Shown here one piece after another: positions 18,304-26,766 of a DNA stretch of 64,000 nucleotides. This DNA is from Cellulomonas phragmiteti (lineage in GTDB: Bacteria > Actinomycetota > Actinomycetes > Actinomycetales > Cellulomonadaceae), in the NCBI RefSeq assembly GCF_016862775.1, contig NZ_BONP01000011.1, positions 55,685 to 119,684 on the forward strand, read 5' to 3'. The notes beneath the pieces are model-generated. The model was given only the letters and a program-made list of their open reading frames with translations. It made no database searches and was not told where the DNA came from. A program made the translations under genes and the position numbers. Positions within the stretch are counted from its first letter, which is position 1. Each line of letters begins with the position of its first letter.

Positions 18304-20033
18304 GCGTCGCCGTCCACGGGTCGCGCGGCGGCCGCGGGGTCGGCGTCCCGCGGTCCCCCGCGCCCGGCGCGCCGCACGTCGAGCGCCCGGGCGACGCGCT
18401 CGCGCTCCGCCGCCACCCCTTCCCCGATCGCCTGGGCGAGCAGCTCACGCTGGGCCAGCCGCTCGGCGACGAGGGTCGCGTGGTGCTCCGCCCGGAACGC
18501 GCGGACCGTCGAGGCGACCATGGCGAGCATGACGACCGAGAACGGCAGCGCCGTGAGGATCGCCGCGGTCTGCAGGGTCACCAGACCGCCCGCGACGAGC
18601 AGCGCCGCGGCGAGCAGCGCCGTGACACCCGCCCAGGCGACGCGGATCCAGGTCCGCGGCGAGGGGTGGCCGCCGGTCGTGAGCATCGCGACCACGAACG
18701 AGCCCGAGTCGGCGCTGGTCACGAAGAAGAGGCCGATGAGCAGCACCGCGCCGGCGGCCAGGACCACACCCCCGGGCAGCGAGGCGAGCATGTCGAACAG
18801 CGCGTTGGTGGTGTCCACCGCGCCGTCGGGCCCGACGAGCCCGCCACCGCCCCACAGCTCGGTGTGCAGGGCGGTGCCACCCAGCACGGAGAACCAGAGG
18901 AACGTGGCCAGCACGGGCACGCCGAGCACCCCGACGACGAACTCCCGGACCGTGCGACCGCGCGAGATGCGCGCGATGAACACCCCGACGAAGGGCGCCC
19001 ACGAGATCCACCAGCCCCAGTAGAACGTGGTCCACGCGGCCTGCCACGCCTCACCCTCGACGCCGGTGAAGGCGCTGACGTTGAACGACAGCGGCACGAT
19101 CCGCGACAGGTACACGCCGATCGACTGCACGAACTCCCGGAGCAGGAAGAGGGTGGGACCCAGGACGAGCACGCAGGCCATCAGGGTCCCCGCGAGGCCG
19201 ACGTTGACGTTCGACAGCCACTTCAGGCCGCGGTCGAGCCCCGAGACGACGGAGACGGTCGCGACGGCCGTGATCCCGATGACGAGGCCGACCTGCAGGC
19301 CCGTCGACGCCGGGACGACGCCCAGGTGGTCCAGCCCGCCGGAGATCTGCAGCACGCCCAGGCCCAGCGACGTCGCCAGGCCGAACACCGTGCCGACGAC
19401 CGCGACGACGTCGACGACGTCCCCCAGGGCGCCGGCGGCACGACGCTCACCGACGAGGGGCTCGATCGCCCAGCGCATCGACACCGGCCGGCCCCGGCGG
19501 TGCACGGCGTACGCGAGCGCCAGGCCGACCACGACGTACACCGACCAGGCGTGCACCCCCCAGTGCATGTACGTCTGGACCATCGCGGTCTCGGCGAGCT
19601 GCGCGGGTGTCCCGCTCGCGCTCGGCCGCGGCTGCGCGAAGTGGTTGAGCGGCTCCGCGACGCCCCAGAAGACCAGGCCGATGCCCATGCCCGCGGCGAA
19701 CAGCATGGAGAACCACGAGCCGAGCGAGAAGGCGGGGCGGGCGTCGTCCGGGCCCAGCATGATGTCGCCGAAGCGGCTCAGGCCCATCCACAGGGCGAAG
19801 ACCACGAACCCGGCGACGATGAGGACGTAGTACCAGCCGAACGCCCCGATCACGTCCGCCTGCAGGAGCTCGACGGTCCGCTCCGCCCGCGCCGGGAACG
19901 CGACGGCCAGCCCTGCGAGCAGCACGATGAGGACCGCTGCGGGGGCGAACACCCGCCACGCCACCCGCGACGGCGCCGCCGGCACCGTCGCGCGCTCGGC
20001 GGGGTCGTCGGACTGCACCTCGGGCGTCGTCAC
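18300..20033 (-). CDS. BCCT family betaine/carnitine/choline transporter
   Basis: Secondary transporter of 577 residues with twelve predicted transmembrane helices. It imports quaternary ammonium osmolytes with Na+ or H+. The diagnostic segments are GMGIGLVFWGVAEPLNHF after helix 3 and the signature FYWGWWISWAPFVGVFIARISRGRT around helix 8, followed by FVVTSADSGSF-like sequence. The aromatic box residues for trimethylammonium binding (the Trp cluster of WGWWISW) are present. The C-terminal 90 residues are charged and cytoplasmic, as in osmosensing BCCT carriers such as BetP. The gene begins 23 bases after typA, and its stop overlaps the mshB start, so it is embedded in that operon. The substrate cannot be fixed from sequence. 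Confidence 0.92.
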   Translation of the reverse strand: MTTPEVQSDDPAERATVPAAPSRVAWRVFAPAAVLIVLLAGLAVAFPARAERTVELLQADVIGAFGWYYVLIVAGFVVFALWMGLSRFGDIMLGPDDARPAFSLGSWFSMLFAAGMGIGLVFWGVAEPLNHFAQPRPSASGTPAQLAETAMVQTYMHWGVHAWSVYVVVGLALAYAVHRRGRPVSMRWAIEPLVGERRAAGALGDVVDVVAVVGTVFGLATSLGLGVLQISGGLDHLGVVPASTGLQVGLVIGITAVATVSVVSGLDRGLKWLSNVNVGLAGTLMACVLVLGPTLFLLREFVQSIGVYLSRIVPLSFNVSAFTGVEGEAWQAAWTTFYWGWWISWAPFVGVFIARISRGRTVREFVVGVLGVPVLATFLWFSVLGGTALHTELWGGGGLVGPDGAVDTTNALFDMLASLPGGVVLAAGAVLLIGLFFVTSADSGSFVVAMLTTGGHPSPRTWIRVAWAGVTALLAAALLVAGGLVTLQTAAILTALPFSVVMLAMVASTVRAFRAEHHATLVAERLAQRELLAQAIGEGVAAERERVARALDVRRAGRGGPRDADPAAAARPVDGDA

Positions 20034-20055
20034 GTCGTCGTCCTGCGGTCGGCCG

Positions 20056-21999
20056 TCAGGAACGCTTGTTGCGCGCCGTCTGGCGGGCCCGCTCGGTCTG
20101 GTCGAGGACGACCTTGCGGATGCGCACGACCTCGGGGGTGACCTCGACGCACTCGTCCTCGCGGGCGAACTCGAGCGACTCCTCGAGCGTCAGCTTGCGC
20201 GGCGGCACCAGGTTCTCGAACGACTCCGCCGTGGAGGAGCGGATGTTGTTGAGCTTCTTCTCCTTGGTGATGTTGACGTCCATGTCCTCGTTGCGCGAGT
20301 TCTCCCCCACGACCATGCCCTCGTAGACCTCGGACGTCGGCTCGACGAAGAACGCGCCGCGCTCCTGCAGGTTGAGCATGGCGAACGGCGTCGCGACCCC
20401 CGAGCGGTCCGCCACGAGCGAGCCGTTGACACGGGTGTCGATCGGGCCCGCCCACGGCTCGAAGCCCTCGGCGATGGACGACGCGATGCCGGTGCCGCGC
20501 GTGTCGGTGAGGAACCGGGTACGGAACCCGATGAGACCGCGCGCGGGCACGACGAACTCCATGCGCACCCACCCGGTGCCGTGGTTGCTCATCGTCTGCA
20601 TGCGGCCCTTGCGCTGCGCGAGCAGCTGCGTGACCGCGCCCAGGTACTCCTCGGGCACGTCGATCGTCATGCGCTCCGTCGGCTCGTGGACCTTGCCGTC
20701 GACCAGCCTGGTGACGACCTGCGGCTTGCCGACGGTGAGCTCGAAGCCCTCGCGGCGCATCTGCTCGACGAGGATGGCCAGGGCCAGCTCGCCACGGCCC
20801 TGCACCTCCCACGCGTCCGGGCGCTCGGTGGGCAGGACGCGCAGCGACACGTTGCCGATGAGCTCGCGGTCGAGGCGGTCCTTGACCTGGCGCGCGGTGA
20901 CCTTGTGGCCCTTGCCGCCCTTGCCGGCCAGCGGGCTCGTGTTGATGCCGATGGTCATCGAGATCGCCGGGTCGTCGACCGTGATGAGCGGCAGGGGCCG
21001 CGGGTCGTCGGGGTCCGTGAGCGTCTCGCCGATCGTGATGTCCTCGATGCCGGCGACGGCGACGATGTCACCCGGCCCGGCCTCGTCGGTCGGCACCCGG
21101 TCGAGCGCCTTCGTCTCGAGCAGCTCGGTGATGCGGACGTTCTGCAGGGTGCCGTCGTGGCGCGCCCACGCCACGGTCTGCCCCTTGCGCAGGGTCCCGT
21201 TGTGGATGCGCAGCAGCGCGAGACGCCCGAGGAACGGGGAGGCGTCGAGGTTCGTGACGTGCGCCTGCAGCGGCGCCTGCGGGTCGTACGTCGGCGCCGG
21301 GATCTTCTCGAGGATCGTCGCGAACAGCGGCTCGAGGTCCGCGCTGTCCGGCAGGCCGCCGTCGGCGGGCTGCGTGAGCGAGGCCCGGCCGGCCTTCGCA
21401 GCCGCGTACACCACCGGCACGTCGAGGATCGCGTCGAGGTCCAGGTCCGGCACGTCCTCGTGCAGGTCCGACGCGAGACCCAGCAGCAGGTCCGTCGCCT
21501 CGTGGACGACCTCCTCGATGCGCGCGTCGGGGCGGTCCACCTTGTTGACCACGAGGATCACGGGGAGCTTGGCCTCGAGCGCCTTGCGCAGGACGAACCG
21601 CGTCTGGGGCAGCGGCCCCTCGGAGGCGTCCACGAGCAGGACGACGCCGTCGACCATCGACAGCCCGCGCTCGACCTCGCCACCGAAGTCGGCGTGGCCC
21701 GGGGTGTCGATGACGTTGATGGTGATGCCGTCGGGCTCGCCGACCGCCGCGGCCGCCGGCCCGGAGTACCGGATCGCGGTGTTCTTCGCGAGGATCGTGA
21801 TGCCCTTCTCGCGCTCCAGGTCACCCGAGTCCATCGCGCGCTCGTCCACGTGGTCGTGCGCGCCGAACGCGCCCGACTGCCAGAGCATCTTGTCCACGAG
21901 GGTGGTCTTGCCGTGGTCGACGTGCGCGACGATGGCGACGTTGCGCAGGTCGGAGCGCACGCCGGTGCTGGTGCCGGTGGCGGGCATACAGGTACTCAT
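20056..21999 (-). CDS. typA: Translational GTPase TypA/BipA
   Basis: Ribosome-binding GTPase of 647 residues, involved in 50S assembly and stress or cold adaptation. The G1 motif AHVDHGKT lies at 25-32, with G2 REKGITI, G3 DTPGHADFGGEV and G4 NKVDRPDAR. The C-terminal domain specific to BipA carries GRGELALAILVEQMRREG. Three starts are possible: ATG 21999, ATG 21987 and GTG 21960 (which would start nearest the conserved RNVAIVAHVDH). None has a purine-rich ribosome site; the leader instead contains CCTCCT. First gene of an apparent operon with the BCCT transporter and mshB. Confidence 0.96.
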   Translation of the reverse strand: MSTCMPATGTSTGVRSDLRNVAIVAHVDHGKTTLVDKMLWQSGAFGAHDHVDERAMDSGDLEREKGITILAKNTAIRYSGPAAAAVGEPDGITINVIDTPGHADFGGEVERGLSMVDGVVLLVDASEGPLPQTRFVLRKALEAKLPVILVVNKVDRPDARIEEVVHEATDLLLGLASDLHEDVPDLDLDAILDVPVVYAAAKAGRASLTQPADGGLPDSADLEPLFATILEKIPAPTYDPQAPLQAHVTNLDASPFLGRLALLRIHNGTLRKGQTVAWARHDGTLQNVRITELLETKALDRVPTDEAGPGDIVAVAGIEDITIGETLTDPDDPRPLPLITVDDPAISMTIGINTSPLAGKGGKGHKVTARQVKDRLDRELIGNVSLRVLPTERPDAWEVQGRGELALAILVEQMRREGFELTVGKPQVVTRLVDGKVHEPTERMTIDVPEEYLGAVTQLLAQRKGRMQTMSNHGTGWVRMEFVVPARGLIGFRTRFLTDTRGTGIASSIAEGFEPWAGPIDTRVNGSLVADRSGVATPFAMLNLQERGAFFVEPTSEVYEGMVVGENSRNEDMDVNITKEKKLNNIRSSTAESFENLVPPRKLTLEESLEFAREDECVEVTPEVVRIRKVVLDQTERARQTARNKRS

Positions 22000-22012
22000 C
22001 TCAGGAGGTTGA

Positions 22013-22047
22013 GGGGGATGCGCCGACGACGGCGCGCCCCCATCCTA
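22013..22047 (-). promoter_or_regulatory. typA promoter and structured 5' leader
   Basis: TAGGAT on the minus strand (22047-22042) is a -10 for typA. Immediately downstream the DNA forms an imperfect hairpin, with GCGCCG-ACGA-CGGCGC as the core (about 22021-22036) and flanking runs of G and C that extend it. It could be a leader stem-loop or the terminator of the upstream lipoprotein gene. Confidence 0.5.
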
Positions 22048-22100
22048 CCGGCCCTCCCCAGGACGGTCGCCCGGAGGCCCCGACGGCGGCGGCGTGACGG

Positions 22101-24140
22101 TCAGCCGTCCGCCGTCCGCGCCCAGTCCCACCACGACGTGAGGTCGGCGAGCGACGCGGACAGCACGGGCACGTCGGTCACCACCGGCAGGCCGGGGTCC
22201 TGCTCGCGGTCCCGCACAGCCGCGAGCGTCAGGGCCGGCGTGCGCACGACGGGCAGCGCGGCTCCCCCGGCGAGCAGGGCGTCGGACGCCGCGGCGAGGG
22301 ACTCGGCGGCCCCCTGCGGGTCGGCCTGCGCGGCGAGGGCGTCGAGCACCGCGTCGAGCGCGGCGTCGGAGTGGCCCGTGACGTTGGTCGCACCGCCCGA
22401 GCGCCAGCGGGCGACGAACGCCGCGACCGGCAGGTCCTCCTGCGCGACGGGCACGAGGGCCGCGTCCCAGTCCTCGGGCCGCGTCCGCAGGGTCTGGGAC
22501 GGGTCGTCCGCGTCGACGGGCACGACGTCGAAGCCCGCCTCCGCCGCGGCCGCCGTCAGCAGCTCGAGCGCCGTGGCGCGCACCGGGTCGGCGGTGTTCG
22601 TCAGGACGCGCACCGTGAGCGGGTCGTCCGTCACCGGCGCCCCGGGCTCGGCCTGCTCCCCCGGCGCGGCGGCGGGGCCGGTCGGCCCGACCTGCGCGGC
22701 GACGACGTCGGAGACGTCCGCCCGGGCCCACAACGGCTGCACGGCACCGGCCACGACGCGGTCGCGCGGCACGCTCGCGAGGAACGCGCGCCGCAGGTCC
22801 GTCGCCGTCGCCGCGGGGTCGGCTGCCGCCGCGTGCGCCGCGGGGTCGAAGACGCCGCCGGCGGACTCCTGGACGACCAGCTGCAGCACGGCGTCGCCGT
22901 CGGTGCGCAGGGCGACCGCCTCGAGGCGCTCCGCCGCGGCGAGCACGTCCGTGGTGCTCAGCGGCGCGGCGACGTCGACCTCGTCGGCCGCCAGCGCGTC
23001 GACCTGGGCGAGGGGGTCCAGGTCGGTCCGCACCTGCACGCGGTCGTAGGCCGCGGGGGCTGCGCCGTCGTAGTGGGCGTTGCGGACGGCCTCGACGCCG
23101 GACGCGTCGACCCGCGCGAGGACGTAGGGGCCGGTCGTCGTGGTCAGGGTCGGGTCGGCCGTCACGTCGCCCGCGCGCCCGGCGGCCCGCCAGACGCGGG
23201 AGAGCGGCACGAGCGCGGCACGGTCCTGCTGCTGCACGGCCGTCGTGACCGCCAGGGCCCAGGCGGCCGCCTCGTCCGTCGCGTCGGCGTCGTCGGTCGC
23301 GTCGGAGGCGTCGGCCGCGTCGGAGTCGTCGGTCGCGTCGGCGTCGTCCGTCGCCGTGGGCGTCGGCGTGCCCGGGGCGTCCGTGGCGGGGGTGGTCGCC
23401 GCGCCCGTGCCCGGTGACGTGGCACCGGCGGCCGGCGTGCCCGCGGCGGCCGGGACGGTCGGGGTGCCCGTCGGCAGCGGGGGCGCCGCGGGGTCCAGCG
23501 CGAGCCTGCCGACGACGTGCGCCGGCAGGTTGACGTCGAGCGCGACCTGCCAGTCGGCCACGGGGCTGTCGTAGACGACGGTCACGGTGGCCCCCTCGAC
23601 GGCCGGGACCGCGGAGGCCCGCACGAGCGCGGCCGACGCGGCACCGAACACGACGACGTCGTCGGGGGTGGTCGCCACGACGCCGTCGGCGTCGAGCTCC
23701 GGGACGATCTCGTCGAGCTGGGCGCTGCGGGCCGCCCACTCGAGCAGCAGGTCGGCGGGGGTGACCGGGACGCCGTCGGACCACCGGGCCGTCGGGGCGA
23801 TCGTGTAGCGGACCGTCAGGGGCGCGTCGGACACCTTCTCGACCGTGCCGAAGGACTCGTCGGGCACGACGGTCCCGTCCGCGGCCAGCGTCGTGAACCC
23901 CGACTGCACCAGACCCCGCACGAGCACGCTGCCCGGAGCCCGCCCCGCAGCGGTGGCACCGTTCAGCGACGCGAACGGCAGGTCGGCCGAGACGACGACG
24001 GTACCGGCCCGGGCCGGGTCGACCGGGTCGGACGAGCAGGCCGTCAGCCCACCCAGCGCCAGACCCAGCAGCGCCAGGACCACGCTCCCGCGCGCCGCGG
24101 GTCGCGTCACGACCCATGTCCGCCTCGTCGTCACGGTCAC
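22101..24140 (-). CDS. Extra peptide-type ABC transporter solute-binding lipoprotein
   Basis: Extracytoplasmic solute-binding protein family 5 (peptide/nickel class), 679 residues. GTG 24140 was chosen for AGGAGG 7 bases upstream. The signal peptide ends in a lipobox (LALGGLTAC, Cys near residue 32), so it is membrane-tethered. Family landmarks are VVYDSPVADWQVALDVNLPAHVV and DPLAQVDALAADEVDVAAP, plus a weakly conserved C-terminal lobe. Two low-complexity insertions are notable: a Pro/Thr/Ala-rich stretch followed by five ATDDAD-type hexapeptides near residues 263-292. It is downstream of the dppDF ATPase gene but beyond a strong terminator, so it is probably expressed separately while sharing the Dpp permease. 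Its ligand is unknown. Confidence 0.82.
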   Translation of the reverse strand: MTVTTRRTWVVTRPAARGSVVLALLGLALGGLTACSSDPVDPARAGTVVVSADLPFASLNGATAAGRAPGSVLVRGLVQSGFTTLAADGTVVPDESFGTVEKVSDAPLTVRYTIAPTARWSDGVPVTPADLLLEWAARSAQLDEIVPELDADGVVATTPDDVVVFGAASAALVRASAVPAVEGATVTVVYDSPVADWQVALDVNLPAHVVGRLALDPAAPPLPTGTPTVPAAAGTPAAGATSPGTGAATTPATDAPGTPTPTATDDADATDDSDAADASDATDDADATDEAAAWALAVTTAVQQQDRAALVPLSRVWRAAGRAGDVTADPTLTTTTGPYVLARVDASGVEAVRNAHYDGAAPAAYDRVQVRTDLDPLAQVDALAADEVDVAAPLSTTDVLAAAERLEAVALRTDGDAVLQLVVQESAGGVFDPAAHAAAADPAATATDLRRAFLASVPRDRVVAGAVQPLWARADVSDVVAAQVGPTGPAAAPGEQAEPGAPVTDDPLTVRVLTNTADPVRATALELLTAAAAEAGFDVVPVDADDPSQTLRTRPEDWDAALVPVAQEDLPVAAFVARWRSGGATNVTGHSDAALDAVLDALAAQADPQGAAESLAAASDALLAGGAALPVVRTPALTLAAVRDREQDPGLPVVTDVPVLSASLADLTSWWDWARTADG
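23265..23354 (-). repeat. Five 18-base repeats encoding ATDDAD hexapeptides
   Basis: Five tandem 18-base units in frame inside the binding-protein gene, encoding ATDDAD, ATDDSD, AADASD, ATDDAD and ATDEAA. They form an acidic linker between two regions of the extracellular domain. Confidence 0.85.
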
Positions 24141-24257
24141 CCGTCCGCCTCCTGTCCGCCGCACCGCCCGCCCCGTACGGACGGGACCTTCCCACGACCA
24201 CCCGGTCGTCGGCGGCCCGACGCGCGGTCGGACCCGCACGAAACGGCGGAAGACGCG

Positions 24258-24294
24258 CGTACCCGCCGGGCTGCGGACACACCCGGCGGGTACG
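24258..24294 (-). terminator. Terminator after the dppDF gene
   Basis: Perfect 13-bp stem (24258-24270 with 24282-24294, core GTACCCGCCGGG and its complement) and an 11-base loop, beginning 15 bases past the dppDF stop. A mildly T-rich stretch (TCTTCC) follows on the minus strand. Confidence 0.75.
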
Positions 24295-24308
24295 GACGGT
24301 GGTGCAGG

Positions 24309-26099
24309 TCAGCCGTGGTCGACGAGCATCCCGCGCAGCAGCCGGCGCTCGCGCTGCTTCTCCGGGTTCGGCAGCGGCACGGCGGCGATGAGGCGCTGCG
24401 TGTACGGGTGCTGCGGGCGGCGCAGGATCTCGTCGCGCGAGCCCTGCTCGACGATCTCGCCGCGGCGCATCACCACGATGCGGTCGGCGAGCATGTCGAC
24501 GACGGCGAGGTCGTGCGTCACGAACAGGCAGGCGAACTGCAGGCGTCGCTGCAGGTCCTGCAGCAGCTCCAGGACGCGGGCCTGGACCGACACGTCGAGC
24601 GCCGACGTCGGCTCGTCGGCGACGAGCAGCTGCGGCGACAGCGCGATGGCCCGCGCGATGCCCACCCGCTGCTTCTGCCCGCCGGACAGCTCGTGCGGGT
24701 ACCGGTTGCGGTACGCGCGCGGCAGCTCGACCTGGTCGAGCAGCTCCTCGATGCGCCGCTGCAGCGCGACGCCCTTGGCCTCCCCGGCGAGGAACAGCGG
24801 CTCGCCGATGCTCTCGCCGATCGGCAGCCGCGGGTTGAGCGAGGACGACGGGTCCTGGAAGACCATGCCCACCTTGCGACGCAGGGCGCGCATCTGCGCG
24901 CGGTCCGCCGTGCGCAGGTCCAGGCCGTCGACGGTCAGGCTGCCCTCGACCGTCGGCAGCAGCCCCACGGCGGCACGGCCGATCGTGGTCTTGCCCGATC
25001 CCGACTCCCCGACCAGGCCGACGACCTCCCCGGCGTGCACCACGAGGTCGGCGCCCTGGACGGCGCGGAACGCCGGCATGCGGCCCTGCTTGGGGTACTC
25101 GATGGCGACGCCCGCCAGCGCCAGGACGGGCGCCCCGGCGCTCGCCAGCCGGAGGCGCTCGCGCTCCGCGGCTGCTGCCAGCCGCCGCGCGTTCTCGGCC
25201 TCGCGGGCCTCGAGGTCGGCGGCCGACACGTTCTGGACGAGGTTCTCGGCGCCCGTGGCGGAGGCCAGGGCCGCGGTGAGGTCGATCTCCGGGCCGCCCA
25301 GGTGCGGGACCGCGGCGAGCAGCTCCTGCGTGTAGGGGTGCTGCGGCCGGTAGAAGATGTCCTCGGACGTGCCGGTCTCGACGATCAGCCCCTGCCGCAT
25401 GACCGCGATGCGGTCCGCCAGGTCGGCCACCACCCCCATGTCGTGGGTGATGAGGATGACCGCGGAGTCCAGCCGGTCGCGCAGGTTGCGCATGAGGTCG
25501 AGGATCTCCGCCTGGACCGTGACGTCCAGCGCGGTGGTCGGCTCGTCGGCGATGAGCAGCGCCGGGTCGCACGCCAGCGACTGCGCGATCATCGCGCGCT
25601 GCCGCTGCCCGCCCGACAGCTGGTGCGGGTACGACCGGAACGCCTTGTCCGGATCGGGCAGCTCGACCATCGTCAGCAGCTCGATCGCCCGCTCGCGCGC
25701 GTCGTCCGGGGACATCTCGCGGTGCAGCCGGAGGGTCTCGATGATCTGGAACCCGATGGTGTACGCCGGGTTCAGCGCCGTCATCGGCTCCTGGAAGATC
25801 ATCGCGACGTCGTTGCCGCGGATCTTGCGCATCCGGGACGCGGACAGGCCGCGCAGCTCGGTGCCGCGCAGCTTGATCGAGCCGCGGACCCGTGCGTTGC
25901 GCGGCAGCAGGTCGAGGATCGCCATGGAGCTCACGGACTTGCCGGAGCCGGACTCGCCGACGATCGCCAGGACCTCGCCGGCGTGCACGTCGTAGCTCAG
26001 GCCGATCGCGGCCGGCACCCAGCGGCGGTTGACCGCGAAGTCGACCGACAGGTCCCGGACCTCCAGCACGGCGTTCGAGCTCGGAACGGGCGTGGTCAT
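24309..26099 (-). CDS. dppDF: Fused dipeptide/oligopeptide ABC transporter ATPase (DppD-DppF)
   Basis: Two ABC nucleotide-binding domains in one 596-residue chain, energising the Dpp/Opp importer. Domain 1 has Walker A GESGSGKS at about 48-55, Q-loop MIFQEPMTALNP, signature LSGGQRQR, Walker [13 protein letters not shown] and switch ITHDMG. Domain 2, from about residue 310, has GESGSGKT near 363, MVFQDPSSSLNP, LSGGQKQR and LLVADEPTSALD. Each half ends with the oligopeptide-transporter tail motif RPQHPYTQ-L-AAVP. Such fusions are common in actinobacteria. Transcription from the dppA-C side must cross a plus-strand gene at 26126-26737; otherwise a private promoter is needed. A strong terminator follows the stop. 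Confidence 0.95.
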   Translation of the reverse strand: MTTPVPSSNAVLEVRDLSVDFAVNRRWVPAAIGLSYDVHAGEVLAIVGESGSGKSVSSMAILDLLPRNARVRGSIKLRGTELRGLSASRMRKIRGNDVAMIFQEPMTALNPAYTIGFQIIETLRLHREMSPDDARERAIELLTMVELPDPDKAFRSYPHQLSGGQRQRAMIAQSLACDPALLIADEPTTALDVTVQAEILDLMRNLRDRLDSAVILITHDMGVVADLADRIAVMRQGLIVETGTSEDIFYRPQHPYTQELLAAVPHLGGPEIDLTAALASATGAENLVQNVSAADLEAREAENARRLAAAAERERLRLASAGAPVLALAGVAIEYPKQGRMPAFRAVQGADLVVHAGEVVGLVGESGSGKTTIGRAAVGLLPTVEGSLTVDGLDLRTADRAQMRALRRKVGMVFQDPSSSLNPRLPIGESIGEPLFLAGEAKGVALQRRIEELLDQVELPRAYRNRYPHELSGGQKQRVGIARAIALSPQLLVADEPTSALDVSVQARVLELLQDLQRRLQFACLFVTHDLAVVDMLADRIVVMRRGEIVEQGSRDEILRRPQHPYTQRLIAAVPLPNPEKQRERRLLRGMLVDHG

Positions 26100-26125
26100 C
26101 GCGGGGCTCCTGGGATCATGGGCGT

Positions 26126-26737
26126 ATGGAACGACGGTGGACGTACAGGCCGCGCAGCTCGGCGCTGCTCGCAGGCGCGACGGTGCTCGCGGCGCTCGCC
26201 GCGACGGCCGCGCAGCTCGCGGCCGACGGGCCGGCGGCGGGTCTGCGAGCGTTGCCCGCCGGCGCCGCCGTCGCGCTCCTGGGGTGGGTGGTGTTCGCGC
26301 GTCCCCGCGTCGACGTGGACGACACGGGCGTGCTCGTCGTGAACCCGTTCACCACGACGCACGTCCCGTGGGGCGCGCTCATCGAGGTCCGCACGCGCTA
26401 CACCTGCACGTTCGTGACCCCGCACCGGCGGGTCGAGGCGTTCGCCGCACCCGGCCCCGGTCGCCACGTCGCCGCGTCGGCCACCGCCGCCGACCTGCGG
26501 GGCGTCGGCCCCGGCGCCGCCGACGGTCGTGGGTCGGTGCAGATCGGCGAGGTCCCCGGGTCGTCGTCCGCGACCGTCGCGACGTACGTCCGCCGGCGCT
26601 GGAACGACCTGGCCGAGGACGGCCTGCTCGACCTCGGCCAGGCCGAGCAGACGCCGGTGCGCCGCGAGGTGGACGTGCGGGCGCTCGCCGCGCTGGGCGT
26701 GCTCGTCCTGCTGGCGGTGGCGGCGCAGCTCGTCTGA
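26126..26737 (+). CDS. Membrane protein with bacterial PH domain
   Basis: A 203-residue protein with two N-terminal hydrophobic helices (SALLAGATVLAALAATAAQLAA and GLRALPAGAAVALLGWVVFA), then a beta-rich pleckstrin-like segment (PRVDVDDTGVLVVNPFTTTHVPWGALIEVRTR, given in part), and a final helix (ALAALGVLVLLAVAAQLV). This is the layout of actinobacterial low-molecular-weight PH-domain proteins (CFP-6-like). Its ATG is only 26 bases from the divergent dppDF ATG, and its end is 29 bases from the dppC stop. It therefore sits as an antisense gene inside the dpp gene set. Role unknown; scaffolding at the membrane is the family guess. Confidence 0.78.
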   Translation: MERRWTYRPRSSALLAGATVLAALAATAAQLAADGPAAGLRALPAGAAVALLGWVVFARPRVDVDDTGVLVVNPFTTTHVPWGALIEVRTRYTCTFVTPHRRVEAFAAPGPGRHVAASATAADLRGVGPGAADGRGSVQIGEVPGSSSATVATYVRRRWNDLAEDGLLDLGQAEQTPVRREVDVRALAALGVLVLLAVAAQLV

Positions 26738-26766
26738 GCCGACGGCGCGAGCATGACGCGCCGACG

